A stretch of 64,000 nt of DNA, from the NCBI GenBank assembly GCA_002914805.1, contig JXTB01000187.1, forward strand, positions 556,553 through 620,552, written 5' to 3'. The DNA comes from Parasponia andersonii (lineage: Eukaryota > Streptophyta > Magnoliopsida > Rosales > Cannabaceae). Shown here one piece after another: positions 45,691 through 57,020 of this stretch. Every line of letters begins with the position of its first letter. Positions within the stretch are counted from its first letter, which is position 1. Under the pieces are notes generated by a model, which worked only from the letters and a program-made list of their open reading frames with translations, ran no database searches and was not told the origin of the DNA. A program made the position numbers and the translations under genes.

Positions 45691-48190
45691 ATGACGAAAG
45701 AAATGAGAATGGAATCGAAGACATTGACGTTAGTGCTCGTCAATCTGGCGGGAATCATGCAAAGCGCCGATGAGTCTCTCTTGCCTGGGGTCTACAAAGA
45801 AGTCGGGTCGGCCCTCCACACCGACCCGACTGGGCTGGGCTCATTGACTCTCTTTCGATCCATAGTCCAGTCCTCTTGCTACCCTTTGGCTGCTTACCTG
45901 GCTGTTCGTCACAACCGTGCCCACGTCATAGCTCTCGGTGCTTTTCTCTGGGCCGCCGCCACTTTCCTCGTCGGACTTTCCTCCACTTTCTTCCAGGTCC
46001 CCTCTCTCTCTCTCTCGTTTTTCCTCCACTTTCTTCCAGGTCCCCTCTCTCTCTCTCTCGTTTCATTGAGTGTGCGATGTATTTGGTTATGTTTATAAGA
46101 TTTTACAAATTTTTTTTTGGGTGGTGATTAAAAGGTTAAGATCTATGACCGTGGTTGAATAGGAGTTGGTTTTATTGGGTATTTTTTATTTCTTAAAAAA
46201 AAAAAAGAAATTGTTTTTGTGATTTTTCCTCTTTTTTTTTTTCTTCTGAGATTTGGTTGAAAAATGGTTAATTTGAAATGATGGCGTGACCTTCTTTCAT
46301 AAAAAGAGTTTATGGTAGTTTAACTTACCTACTTCTAAGACTGTAAGTATCATATATACAGTGCATACATATAAATAACAACACAATTGCTTTATTGCCT
46401 TAATTATGACAATCGTTCACATTTGCTTTTCACCATAGTGAATAATTCATTCATCTCTTTGCATTGTTCAATCAAAAAGTTCTTAGAAACATAAGATCTT
46501 TTATGCATTGCTTTAGTTTGCTTAGCTAGATAGTTTGCTCAGCTAGAGTTTTAATACCATGTCCAGTTTGCCTGATTTGGTGTATTAGGTGGCAGTTTCA
46601 AGAGGCCTAAATGGGATAGGACTTGCCATCGTCATACCAGCCATTCAGTCTCTTGTTGCAGACTCAACTGATGAAAGCAACCGTGGGATTGCTTTTGGAT
46701 GGCTGCAACTAACGGGAAATGTTGGCTCGATCATTGGCGGGCTTTGCTCCGTTTTAATAGCCCCAACATCGTTCATTGGAATTCCTGGTTGGAGAATCGC
46801 TTTTCACCTGGTTGGTCTAATTAGTTTAATAGTTGGTATTTTGGTACGTTTGTATGCCAATGATCCAAGATTCTCTGACAAAGATAGTAGAGCTAACGAT
46901 CAAAGTTCAGGTAAGTCTTTTGTTTCGGACATGAACGATCTGATCAAAGAATCGAAGTTAGTTATCCGAATCCCGTCTTTTCAGATAATTGTGGCTCAGG
47001 GTATTGCTGGATCTTTTTCCGGGTCAGCCTTTTCATTTGCTCCCATGTGGTTGGAACTCATCGGATTCTCCCATGAGACAACTGCTTTGCTTTGGACCAT
47101 TTTCATAGTTGCTGTCTCATTAGGAGGACTTTTTGGTGGTAAAATGGGGGATATCCTAGCGAAACGCTTACCTAACACCGGGAGAATTATTCTTTCACAG
47201 ATAAGTGCTGGCTCAGCCATTCCTTTAGCTGCAGTTTTGCTACTTGTGTTGCCTGATGATCCATCAACAGCGTTCAATCATGGACTAGTTTTTTTCATTA
47301 TGGGATTTTTGGTATCTTGGAATGCTCCCGCTACTAACAAGTACGCATTTCTTTATTTTTATTTTTGTTCAAATACATTGGCAATCCATGACTATCATGA
47401 CACGTAAAACAATTAATTTACAACCATGAGTAATATGCACGTTAACATTCATCCAAACATCACTAAGACCTTCCGAGGAGTTTGAACCTGTAATGGTTAA
47501 ACCTGTTGTAGCATCAGTTTGATCTAAAATTTGGTTTGAATTGCTGTCTTTGGAACTTCCACCTAGGTTGGGCTTAAACTTCTTGCTTCAAATCCTGATC
47601 AGATCTCCCCGTGTTTGCCAATCTTTACCTGAAACAATTGAAGAATCAAATATAACTGTACCACTGTTATTTAATGCTATCACAGTCCAATATTTGCAGA
47701 GATAGTACCCGAGAAGTCTCGGACAAGCATCTATGCTTTGGATTGTTCTTTTGAAAGCATCTTGGCCTCGTTTGCTCCCCCACTCGTTGGAATCTTGGCT
47801 CAACATGTTTATGGATATAAGCCAATTCCAAAAGGGTCATCGGACGCAGTGGAGATTGAAACAGACAGAGAGAATGCTGCCTCTGTAGCCAAGGCACTCT
47901 ATGCGGCCATTGGCATTCCAATGGCAATTTGCTGCTTCATTTACTCATTTCTCTATTGCACTTACCCGAGAGACCGCGAACGAGCAAGAATGGATGCTTT
48001 GGTAGGGTCAGAAATGCAGCAGCTAGAGGAAGACAATTCTCTTTGGAAAAAAGAGTTGAATGGAAAGGAAAGAAGTGGAATCGACGTCGAAGATGGGGAA
48101 GAAGATGCCCTTGATTTGGATGATAATGATGAGAAGTATTTACTTTCTCGTCAGCTACCACTTTCAAACAATGCAGAACAAAGAACCTGA
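45691..48190 (+). CDS. MFS transporter, UNE2-like, tandem copy 2 (intact)
   Basis: The exons are 45691-45996, 46589-47340 and 47686-48190 (introns 592 and 345 bp). The middle exon has the same 752-nt length as in copy 1. The joined frame gives 520 codons plus TGA. The start MTKEMRMES leads into LAGIMQSADESLLPGVYKEV. Downstream motifs follow copy 1: VSRGLNGIGLAI, SLVADSTDESNRG, PIFAEIVPEKSRTSIYAL and YCTYPRDRERARM. Differences are a ~14-codon loss in the acidic tail, CAA in place of copy 1's TAA stop so the protein runs on three residues, and Cys where copy 1 has Arg in the ALDRSF motif. Predicted multi-pass membrane transporter, substrate unknown. A duplicated splice donor region (45977-46062) may affect exon 1 splicing. 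Confidence 0.9.
45977..46062 (+). repeat. 43-bp tandem duplication over the exon 1 splice donor
   Basis: TTTCCTCCACTTTCTTCCAG|GTCCCC plus the following CT run is present twice, at 45977-46019 and 46020-46062. Donor sites are at 45997 and 46040. Using the second adds 43 nt and shifts the frame. Copy 1 has the block once. Confidence 0.9.
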
Positions 48191-48740
48191 AAGAAAATTG
48201 GGATTTTCAATCTGAGCGTTGAAAAAGCTTTATCCGCATTCTTTGATCAAGAGCCTCACCTGTTTATTATGTATTTTTAAGTATTCGAACACAGATTAGC
48301 CTTGTGAGTCATACCTTTCATTGTTACTCAAATTCTATTGGAAACTGAGTAGCTTTGGTATGTTCCCACTATTTCGGAAAGTGTATTGTTATCTTTTTGC
48401 AGTCTCAATTTGTTGATTTTTTGTTATAATCTGAAAATTTTTATTATATCATCACCAATCAAATTCATACTTTGAATTTCGTAAACTGCAGGAAGATGTC
48501 CCCGTTAGTTGCTTTGGTGCACAAGCACCCAAAGAGATCCCAACTTGTTAACAGATCAACTTATTAATCATTTCCTTTTAAAAGAAATTTAAAAAAAAAA
48601 AAAAGGAGCTACTATTTTTATGGAATTTTTTCAATTTCGAGATTTTTCTTTTCGTAGACCTACTATTTGTAATTAAATATAGTAGTAAATATCATTCCTA
48701 AAACAAATTAGACTAAGTCTAAAAATAGAATTAAACCTCT

Positions 48741-48809
48741 AAACTTATTTGAATAGGGAGAATGGAAAGGAAAATAAACCTATTTGCATAGGGAGAATGG
48801 AAAGGAAAA
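48741..48809. repeat. Two-copy 35-bp tandem repeat
   Basis: AAACTTATTTGAATAGGGAG... at 48741 recurs as AAACCTATTTGCATAGGGAG... at 48776, each ending AATGGAAAGGAAAA. Confidence 0.8.
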
Positions 48810-48843
48810 GAATGAAATGAATTCTAAAATAATTCAATTCTAA

Positions 48844-49301
48844 TGTTTATTTAAAATGTCGGACTCGGAATGAAGAAAAAAAGATTTTCAATAAAAAAAA
48901 ATTTGATAAAATTATATTCACACTACTTTGGGTGAAAATCCATTTCATCTCATTTTTTTTTTCTCTTACTTAGAAACTTTGTATGAAAAATATGATACTA
49001 ATAAAAAATAAAAATTATTAAAAATAAATATTTTATAAAGAAAATAATAATTTTTATTTTTATTTATGAAATATTCTTTTGTCAAATGTGTTTTTCTATT
49101 AAATGTATAAAATAATTAATAAAATGAAATAAAATAATTATATATATAAAATAATCTAATGCTAAATATAATTTAAAATACTTAAAATATTCATTTTAAG
49201 TTTAAAAATATTTTTATCATTATATAACTAATTTTATATTTTTTATAATTAATTAAATATAAAAATATTCATTCCACTGCTCATTTTGTTATAACTAAAC
49301 A
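48844..49301. mobile_element. Possible MITE (A+T-rich, ~460 bp)
   Basis: The left end TGTTTATTTAAAATG...GGAATGAA and right end (reverse complement TGTTTAGTTATAAC...GGAATGAA) form an imperfect inverted terminus around an A+T-rich interior. No convincing target duplication. The remaining sequence of 48191-49697 shows only the copy 2 3' flank and the copy 3 upstream region. Confidence 0.35.
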
Positions 49302-49650
49302 ACATACTTAATTATTATTATTATTATCGTTACGTAATATTAATTATACTTAATTCTATGCTTAGACTTTATTACTTATTAGTCATTAGTGAATGCCTCT
49401 TGGCCAATTATCTCGCGCACCTACCTGACTAGTGACCACGTCTTCAGCAGGTTCTGGGTCCCACATTCTGTTCACGTTTCCCATTATACCCTTCACTCAT
49501 TTTCACTTACTAAGCAACCACCTTGGTGCTCTCCCTGCAATGCAAGCTGCAAAACCCAAGTTAAGTTAATTTGGGGGACAATGATAGGCGAATTGATTCT
49601 GTTATTTTCTCATACATAGAGCTGAAACAGAGGACTCTATTTGAGTATGG

Positions 49651-49653
<3 letters not shown>

Positions 49654-49681
<28 letters not shown>
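49654..49681. repeat. (GA)n microsatellite upstream of MFS copy 3
   Basis: This is an uninterrupted GA run in the remnant 5' leader of copy 3. Confidence 0.9.
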
Positions 49682-49687
<6 letters not shown>

Positions 49688-50145
49688 CAATAAAAATATG
49701 AAATTAGTGCTGGTGAGCAGGACAAACCTTTGGCTGTTTATTTAGTTGCTCGTCACAACAGGGCGCACGTAATAGCTCTTTGAGCTTTTCTCTGGGCTGC
49801 CGCCAGTTTCCTCGTACGAGTTTCCTCTACTTTCATCCAGGTCTCTCTTTCTCTCTCTTGTTTCAACATTTATTAGGGATTTTTCTTCTTTTTTTTTTTT
49901 TTTTTTCTTTTTCTATTACGTTGTTTTAAGTCAGTGGGGCATATAACTGGTAATTTAAATGTTTTATTAAGCTTAAAATAGATTATGTTGTGTGTACATT
50001 TTCTTAAAATATCTTTGGGTAGTATTTTACATTTTTCTTTTATGGGGTCTAACGAATATGTCATTTCGTTAAAAAAAAAAAAAAAAAAAAACAAACAAAC
50101 AAATTATTAGGTCGAATGATGCCTAAAATATGATTATATTGGTTA

Positions 50146-50657
50146 GAGTTAATGAGTAGATATAAATTAGGACTCTACTTGTTAGTTGAGTTTTAACTGG
50201 CTAGACTTCTATTCTATTAGTTAGTTATAGCAGTTGGGTGAGTGGTTTTAAAATCTGGTTGGGAAAAGGGTCTCTAATGTAACTAAGAGCTATGGTGTTA
50301 TAAATAGCTTCTTAGAGGGTTGGGTTAGAGAGAGGAAAAAAATCAGATTGTATCCAAGAGTGAGTTGAGAGAGAGCTTTGGGTTTGAGAGGCTGTTCTGG
50401 AAAATTTCAAGGGAGTAAGCTTGAGTGAAAAGCAGAGAATTTCTCTAAAAAAACAGAGGCTTGTAATCAACGTTGTTCATAGTGGATGAGGCTGCTCTCA
50501 AAAGTGGATGTAGGTCACAATTTTGTGACTGAGCCACTATAAGTTTCTTGGTGTTCTTGCTGGGTTTTTTTTTTTTTTTTTGGTTCTGTCCTTGATTGAG
50601 TTCTGGTGTTCATAGTTTCCTGGTTTATACAAAAGAGTTCTTGATCGTTTTACAACA
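50146..50657 (+). repeat. 5' LTR of intronic copia (outer edge altered)
   Basis: It matches the 3' LTR from AATTAGGACTC (50165) to TACAACA (50657). The preceding ~19 bp, where TGTTAAAAATG would be expected, are different. The TATA box TATAAATAG is at 50299-50307. Confidence 0.8.
50299..50307 (+). promoter_or_regulatory. TATA box in copia LTR
   Basis: TATAAATAG is identical in the 3' LTR (54726-54734), about 350 bp before the LTR end. Confidence 0.6.
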
Positions 50658-50659
50658 AG

Positions 50660-50682
50660 TGGCGCCGTCTGTGGGAGTCGAA
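50660..50682 (+). other. Primer-binding site, tRNA-Asp-like
   Basis: TGGCGCCGTCTGTGGGAGTC begins two bases after the LTR. TGGCGCCGT complements the 3' end of plant tRNA-Asp, and a further TCGAA match follows after a mismatched stretch. Most plant copia elements use initiator tRNA-Met (TGGTATCAGAGC), so this is unusual. Confidence 0.65.
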
Positions 50683-50691
50683 ATCAAGAAG

Positions 50692-51399
50692 ATGAGTTCT
50701 ACAAAGTTTGATATGGAGAAGTTTACAGGCAAGAATGATTTTGGGCTATAGAGAGTCAAGAAGAGGGCCTTACTAGTACAACAAGGACTTGCTGAAGCGC
50801 TAAAAGGTGAGGCTGCTATTCTATCATCTTCGACCAACAAGACTGAGATTCTTGTAAAGGCTGATAGTGCTATAATATTGAGTCTAGGTTATAAGGCTCT
50901 CAGGGAAGTTGCAAGAGAAACTACAGCTCAGGCCATCTGGCTTAAATTAGAGAAGCTCAGATTGATGAGTTCAACAAGATAATTGATGACCTTAAAAATA
51001 TAGAGGTAAAACTTGAAGAAGAGGATAAGGCATTAATTCTTCTAATTTGCTCTACCAAAGTCGTATGAACAGATGAATGATGCCATGCTCCATAGAAGGG
51101 AGAAAACAGTCACACTTGATGAGATTCAATCTACAGTCAAAGCTAAAGAACTCCAGAGAAAACTTGAAGGAAAAGAAGATCATCAAGGTGAGGGTCTTAC
51201 TGCCAGATGAAGATCCGAGAAGAGGAACAATAAATGATCAAGGCAAAAATCAAGATCCGAGTCTCTAGAAAGGTATAAATGCTTCCATTGCCACAAAGAA
51301 GGACATTTTAAAAGGGATTATCCTGACAAGAAGAAAAAACATCAAGAAAATACAAAAGATTCAGCTGAGGCATCAGTGGTCTCTAATGGATATGACTCT
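50692..51399 (+). pseudogene. Copia gag with zinc knuckle
   Basis: ATG at 50692 reads MSSTKFDMEKFTGKNDFGL, then TAG (50749-50751) where Trp is expected. RALLVQQGLAEALKG follows. The zinc knuckle begins CFHCHKEGHFKRD at 51280 and has Tyr (51319-51321) in place of the last Cys. Further frameshifts occur near 50950 and 51060. Confidence 0.85.
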
Positions 51400-54300
51400 G
51401 CTGAAGTTCTGGCTATAACAGATGGAGATTCTCATAAGGAATGGAAATTAGACTCAGTGTGTTCCTTTCATATGTGTCCAAATAAGAGCTGGTTTGAGGA
51501 ATTAAACTCAACTGAAGCTGGAATGGTTCTATTGGGAAACAATAAGGCCTGCAAGGTTGTGGGAATTGGATCTATTAGACTTTAGCTACATGATGACAAA
51601 GTGTGGAGCTTGAAGGAGGTCAGGTACGTTCCTGAATTGAAGAGAAATTTAATTTCTCTTGGTTTAGTTGATTAAAATGGCTACACTTTCAAAGCTGATA
51701 ATGGAACTATGAAAATATGAAGAGGATCTCTTGTGATACTTTAAGGCATTAGAAAAAATGGGCTATACTCTCTAATTGTAAGTATTGCCATAGGAAATGT
51801 ATCTACAGCGGAAAAACATAAAATAGATAAATCTAAACTATGGCACATGAGATTAGGACATGTTAGTCAGAGGGGTTTAGAAGGATTGTCAAAACAGAAC
51901 CTTCTATTTGGTGATAAAATTGATAAACTAGAATTCTGTAAGCAATCTGTTTTGGGTAAATCAACCAGAGTTAAATTTAAGACTGGCATTCACACAACCT
52001 CAAAACCTTTTGACTATGTCCACTCAGATTTATGGGGTCTATCTAGAACTCAAACTAATGGGGGAGGTAAATATTTTCTTTCAATTGTTGATGACTATTC
52101 GAGGAGGGTCTGGGTTTATATCCTTAAACAGAAAAATGATGCTTTTAATAAGTTTGTTGAATGGAAAACACTTCATGACAACAAACTAGAAAGAAAGCTT
52201 AAACACTGAAGGACTGACAATGGCCTGAAGTATTTTTCAGAGCAGTTTATTGAGCTTTGCAAGAAAGAAGGCATAACCAGACATAAAATATTTATTGGAA
52301 CTCCACAACAAAATGGCCTTGCTGAGAGAATGAACAGAACTATCCTAGAAAGGGTGAGATTTATGTTGCTTGGAGCTGGATTACCTAAGAATTTCTGGGG
52401 AGAAGCTGTAGCCATTGCATGTTATCTGATTGATAGGTGTCCATCATCAGCCATTGACTTTAAGACACCAATGGAACTATTGTCAGGCAAACCAGCTGAT
52501 TACAACAACCTGAAAGTATTTGGTTGCTCGGCCTATGCCCATATAAGACAGGATAAATTGGAAGCAAGGGCCAGGAGATGCATTTACTTGGGATACCCGG
52601 AAGGTGTAAAGGGATACAAGCTCTAGTTAATTGAACCTGGTCAACATAAGGTACTAATAAGCAGAGATGTAACTTTTAATGACAGCATCATGCCATTTCT
52701 GGAAAAACAGTCCAGTAATGAATCAGCACCAAGTACAGAACCTGATTCTTATCAAGTTGAGGTGGAGTCTTCAAGTTCCAATAAAGCTCCAAATCAAGTG
52801 GAAGGACAGTCACCAGATGGAATTGAAACTGAGTCACAAGAATCTGACGATGATTTTGAGGATTACAGCTTAGTAAGAGATAGAAAAAGCAGAGCAATAA
52901 GACCTCCTCAAAGATATGGACATGCAGACCTAATCTCTTATGCTTTAAGCGTAGCTGAAGATATTGAGAATCTTGAGCTAAGAACGTACAATGAAGCACT
53001 AAAGTGTAAAGAAAGCAACCAGTGGAAAGTGGCAATGCAAGAAAAAATTGATTCACTTCTTAAAAATCAGACATGGGAACTTATGGATAAACCAAAGGAT
53101 CAAAGAGCTGTTGGTTGTAAGTGGATTTTCAAGGAGGGAATTCCAGGTGTTGAAAAGGCTAGGTATAAAGCCAGATTAGTTGCCAAAGGTTTTACTCAAA
53201 TAGAAGGTGTTGATTTCAATGAAATATTTTCACTTGTTGTGAAGCATTGTTCTATAAGACTAATATTAGCTCCGGTCACACATAAAAATCTGGAATTACA
53301 ACAATTAGATGTAAAAACTGCCTTCTTGCATGGTGAGTTAGAAGAAACAATATACATGAATCAACCTGATGGGTTCATATCACTAAAAGGAAGAGACAAA
53401 TCTGTTTGCTAAGGAAATCCTTGTATGGTCTAAAGCAAAATCCAAGGCAATGGCACAGAAGATTCGACGAATTCATTATCAGAATTGGGTTTACAAGGAG
53501 CAATTATGACAGTTGTGTGTATTTTAAAAAGGAGAGCAATGATGTTAAAACATATCTTCTTCTATATGTGGATGATATGGTCATTGCAAGTAGCAGTAAA
53601 GAGGAAATTCAGAATCTCAAGGAAATGCTAAATTCGAGTTTGAAATGAAGGATTTGGGTGAGGCTAAAAGGATTTTAGAAATGGAAATAATAAGAGACGG
53701 AAGAAAAGGTACTCTTTTCTTATCTCAAAGTTCTAGAGAGGATTAGAATGCATAAGGCTAAGGAAGTTACTACTCCATTTGGACAGCATTTTAAACTCTC
53801 AACCACTCAATCACCTATCACACAAGAAGAGAAAGCAGATATGGAATCAGTCCCATATGCAAGTGGAGTTGGAAGCATTATGTATAGGATGGTGTGTAGC
53901 AGACCTGATTTGGGATACGCTGTTAGTGTTGTTAGGAGGTTCATGTCAAATCCAGGGAAGGTTCATTGGGAAGCACTAAAATGGATCCTAAGATACTTGA
54001 AGGGTTCATTGGAATCAGTTTTATTGTTTCAAAGGCAGAAAACTGATAAAGATGCAGTGACTGGTTATGTGGATTCAGACTATGCTGGAAATATTGATCA
54101 AGGAAATCATTAACAGGCTATGTGTTTACGTTGTTTGGGACTGCTGTGAGTTGGAAATCTAGTCTACAATCAGTAGTGGCATTATCCACCACAGAGGCGG
54201 AGTATATTGCTATTACAGAAGCCATCAAAGAAGCTCTGTGGCTAAAAAGAATCATTGCAGAATTAGGAGTACAACATGACCAAGTCATTGTGTATTGTGA

Positions 54301-54517
54301 TAACCAAAGTACAATACACTTGACTAAGCATCTGTTCCATGAGAAGTCTAAGCACATAGATGTGAAGCTGCATTTTGTGACAGATGTGACAAACAAGGGT
54401 GAAGTTAAAGTAGTGAAAATTCGTACTGAAGATAACCCTGCTGATATGCTTACAAAAGCACCTCCAGCAGCTAAGTTCAGACATTGTCTGGACTTAGTAG
54501 GTTACTGTCAAGCCTAG
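51400..54517 (+). pseudogene. Copia pol: protease, integrase, RT, RNase H
   Basis: Protease: LDSVCSFHMCPNKSW, with Val (GTG, 51457-51459) for the catalytic Gly. Integrase: LWHMRLGH, a zinc motif with one Cys changed (CKQSVLGK), HSDLWG, a TGA at 52207-52209 just before RTDNGLKYF, and QQNGLAERMNR. RT: WELMDKPKDQRAVGCKWIFK, LDVKTAFLHGELEE, SLYGLKQNPRQW and catalytic YVDD at 53565-53576. RNase [28 protein letters not shown] and NPADMLTK, ending at TAG 54515-54517. Frameshifts at about 53410 and 53650. Inactive. Confidence 0.9.
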
Positions 54518-54572
54518 AAGAACGGTGAGGGTAGCAGCTATGAAGAACAATTTTGGAGACAAGGTGGAGAAT

Positions 54573-55084
54573 TGTTAAAAATGTCTCTCAAAATTAGGAC
54601 TCTACTTGTTAGTTGAGTTTTAACTGACTAGACTTCTATTCTATTAGTTTGTTATAGCAGTTGGGTGAGTGGTTTTAAAATCTGGTTGCGAAAAGGGTCT
54701 CTAATGTAACTAAGAGCTATGGTGTTATAAATAGCTTCTTAGAGGGTTGAGTTAGAGAGAGGAAACAAATCAGATTGTATCCAAGAGTGAGTTGAGAGAG
54801 AGCTTTGGGTTTGGGAGGCTGTTCTGGAAAATTTCAAGGGAGTAAGCTTGAGTGAAAAGCAGAGAAATTCTCTAAAAAACAGAGGCTTGTAATCAACGTT
54901 GTTCATAGTGGATGAGGCTGCTCTCAAAAGTGGATGTAGGTCACAATTTTGTGACTGAGCCACTATAAGTTTCTTGGTGTTCTTGCTGGGTTTTTTTTTT
55001 TTTTTTTGGGTTCTGTCATTGATTGAGTTCTGGTGTTCATAGTTTCCTGGTTTATACAAAAGAGTTCTTGATCATTTTACAACA
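54573..55084 (+). repeat. 3' LTR of intronic copia (512 bp)
   Basis: It starts TGTTAAAAATGTCTC and ends ATTTTACAACA. A purine stretch AGACAAGGTGGAGAA directly precedes it. After it the MFS intron resumes (CTTATCTACC) and reaches exon 2 at 55288. Confidence 0.9.
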
Positions 55085-57020
55085 CTTATCTACCTATATG
55101 CATATAAATCATCTATGGGTTTCGAAGATAATGTTTAGATGAACACAACATTGATGGCTCTTGCCTTAATCCATTCATTTCCTTTCCTTTGCTTTGTTCA
55201 GTAAAAGAACTTCTTAACAATATAAGACTTTGTATATATTTTCCAGAATTGTAATACATTATTCAATTTCCAAATTTGGTCCGTTAGGTGGCAGTTTCAA
55301 GAGGCCTAAATGGGATTGGACTTGCCATTGTTGTACCATCCACCCAGTCCCTTGTTGCAGACTTAACAGAGGATAACAATCGCAGGACAGCTTTTGGATG
55401 GCTGCAACTATCAGCAAAGCTCGGTCCAATCATCGGTAGGAGGATTGCTTTTCATTTGGTTGCACAAATTAGTGTGGTAGTTGGTATTTTGGTGCGCCTG
55501 TATTCTAAGGATCCAAGATTCTCTGACACGGATGGTAAAGGTTGTAGGGATCAAATTTTGAGGTGGTCTTTGGTTTCAGAGTTGAAATTTTTAATCAAAG
55601 AAACTAAGTCAGTTGTCATAATCCCATCTTTTTAGATAATTATGGCTTAGGTGTTTCTGGATCATTCCCATGGTCAGCTATGTCATTTGCTTCAATGTAG
55701 TTAGAACTCATCGGATTCTCCCATGAGAAAACTGATTTCCTTTGGACTATGATTGTAGTTACTTGTTCATTGGGAGACCTTTTTGGAGGTAAGATGGGGA
55801 TATTCTCGTGAAATGTTTGTCTAATTCCAGTAGAATAATTCTTTTGGCAGATAAGTTCGGGCTCAGCCATTCTTCTAGCAGCGATTCTGCTGCTTATATT
55901 GCCTTATGATCCATTCACAGCGTTCGTTCATGGACTAGTTTTGCTCGTTATGGGGTGCTCGATATCCTAGAATGCTTCGGATACTAATTAGTAAGTATCT
56001 TCAATCCATTTCTTCATATCTATTACAACTGATTTGTAGGATGAGAAAACAAATTGCTTTTGGATTCTCATAGACCTATTAACAAACAATTTAATTGAAA
56101 AGAGATCTGAATTGCTCTCTTTTGGAACGTTTAGCTTCGTTGGACTTTAATAACCTCGTCAGATCTTCCCTTGTTTGCTAAATTATAACTTGTAACTGAC
56201 CGAGCCTAGAACACAGTGCTATAATCTTTACCTTAAATCAACTAAGAATCAACAAATCCCTCTAACATGTTTTTTTAATGTTGTCACAGTCCAATATTTG
56301 CAGAGATAGTACCTAAAAAGTCTCGGACAATTATTTATGCTATAGATCGATCTTTCGAAAATATTCCTTATTTGCTCCTCCAGTTGTTGGAATTTTGGCT
56401 CAGCACGTTTACGGTTATAAGCCAATTCCAAAAGGGCCATTAGATTTAGTAGAGCTTAAAATTGATAGATAGAGAGAATGCCGCATTACTAGCCAAGGCA
56501 CTCTACACGGCCATTGGCATTCCAGTAACGATTTGTTGCTTCGTTTACTCTTTCCTCTATTGCACATACCCTAGAGACCGTGAACGAGCGAGAACTTTGA
56601 TAGAATCAGAACTGAAACAACCAGAGCAAGAAGATGATTCTCTTTCAAGAAAAGAATTCTTTGAAATTCTCAGTCAGAATCAAAACCGTTGAATGAGAAG
56701 GAAAGAAGCGAAATCGACATAGAATATGGAGGATTAGAAGATGGCTTTGAATTGGATGGTAATGATTAGAAGTCTTTTACTTTCTTGTCAGCTACCGCTT
56801 TCAAACATAGCAGAATAAAGAACCAGCAAGAGGTATTCAGAAATTTCTTGAAATTTCTTCCGTACCAATTTGAGTGATGAAAGGCTTCATCCACATGGCC
56901 TGATCAAGATTCATGATCACTTGTATAAGCGTATAGAGTGTTTCGTGTGTCATACCTTTATTTTGTTACTCAAATTCTTTTTGAAACAGGGTAGCTTTGG
57001 TATGTTTCGTCGAATAGAAA

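Larger units (their letters stand above)
50146..55084 (+). mobile_element. Ty1/copia element in intron 1 of MFS copy 3
   Basis: LTRs at about 50146-50657 and 54573-55084, a primer site at 50660, gag and full-order pol (protease, integrase, RT, RNase H) lie in the same orientation as the MFS gene. Over the 493 shared LTR bases I count about ten substitutions plus single-base indels, suggesting a more recent insertion than the Sirevirus. No clean target duplication was found, and the first ~19 bp of the 5' LTR do not match the 3' LTR. Frames are broken by stops. Confidence 0.9.
49698..56818 (+). pseudogene. MFS transporter, tandem copy 3 (broken, copia-interrupted)
   Basis: Exon 1 remnant 49698-49840: ATG and a TTAGTGCTGGTGA block, then a deletion of about 50 codons (the AGIM...YKEV region). 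An A(V)YLVARHNRAH-like remainder follows with stops, up to CATCCAG|GT. Intron 1 contains a copia element (about 50146-55084). Exon 2 55288-55990 opens VSRGLNGIGLAIV but lacks about 17 codons (the GGLCSVL...IPGW part) and has a TAG at PSF and several frameshifts. Exon 3 56290-56818 keeps PIFAEIVPKKSRT but frameshifts near 56365 and 56465. The splice borders remain recognisable. Not able to give the full transporter. Confidence 0.9.

Noticed and set aside
49389-49619. 76-codon frame upstream of MFS copy 3
   Set aside because: It overlaps the promoter block shared with copy 2 and is not conserved there as a frame.
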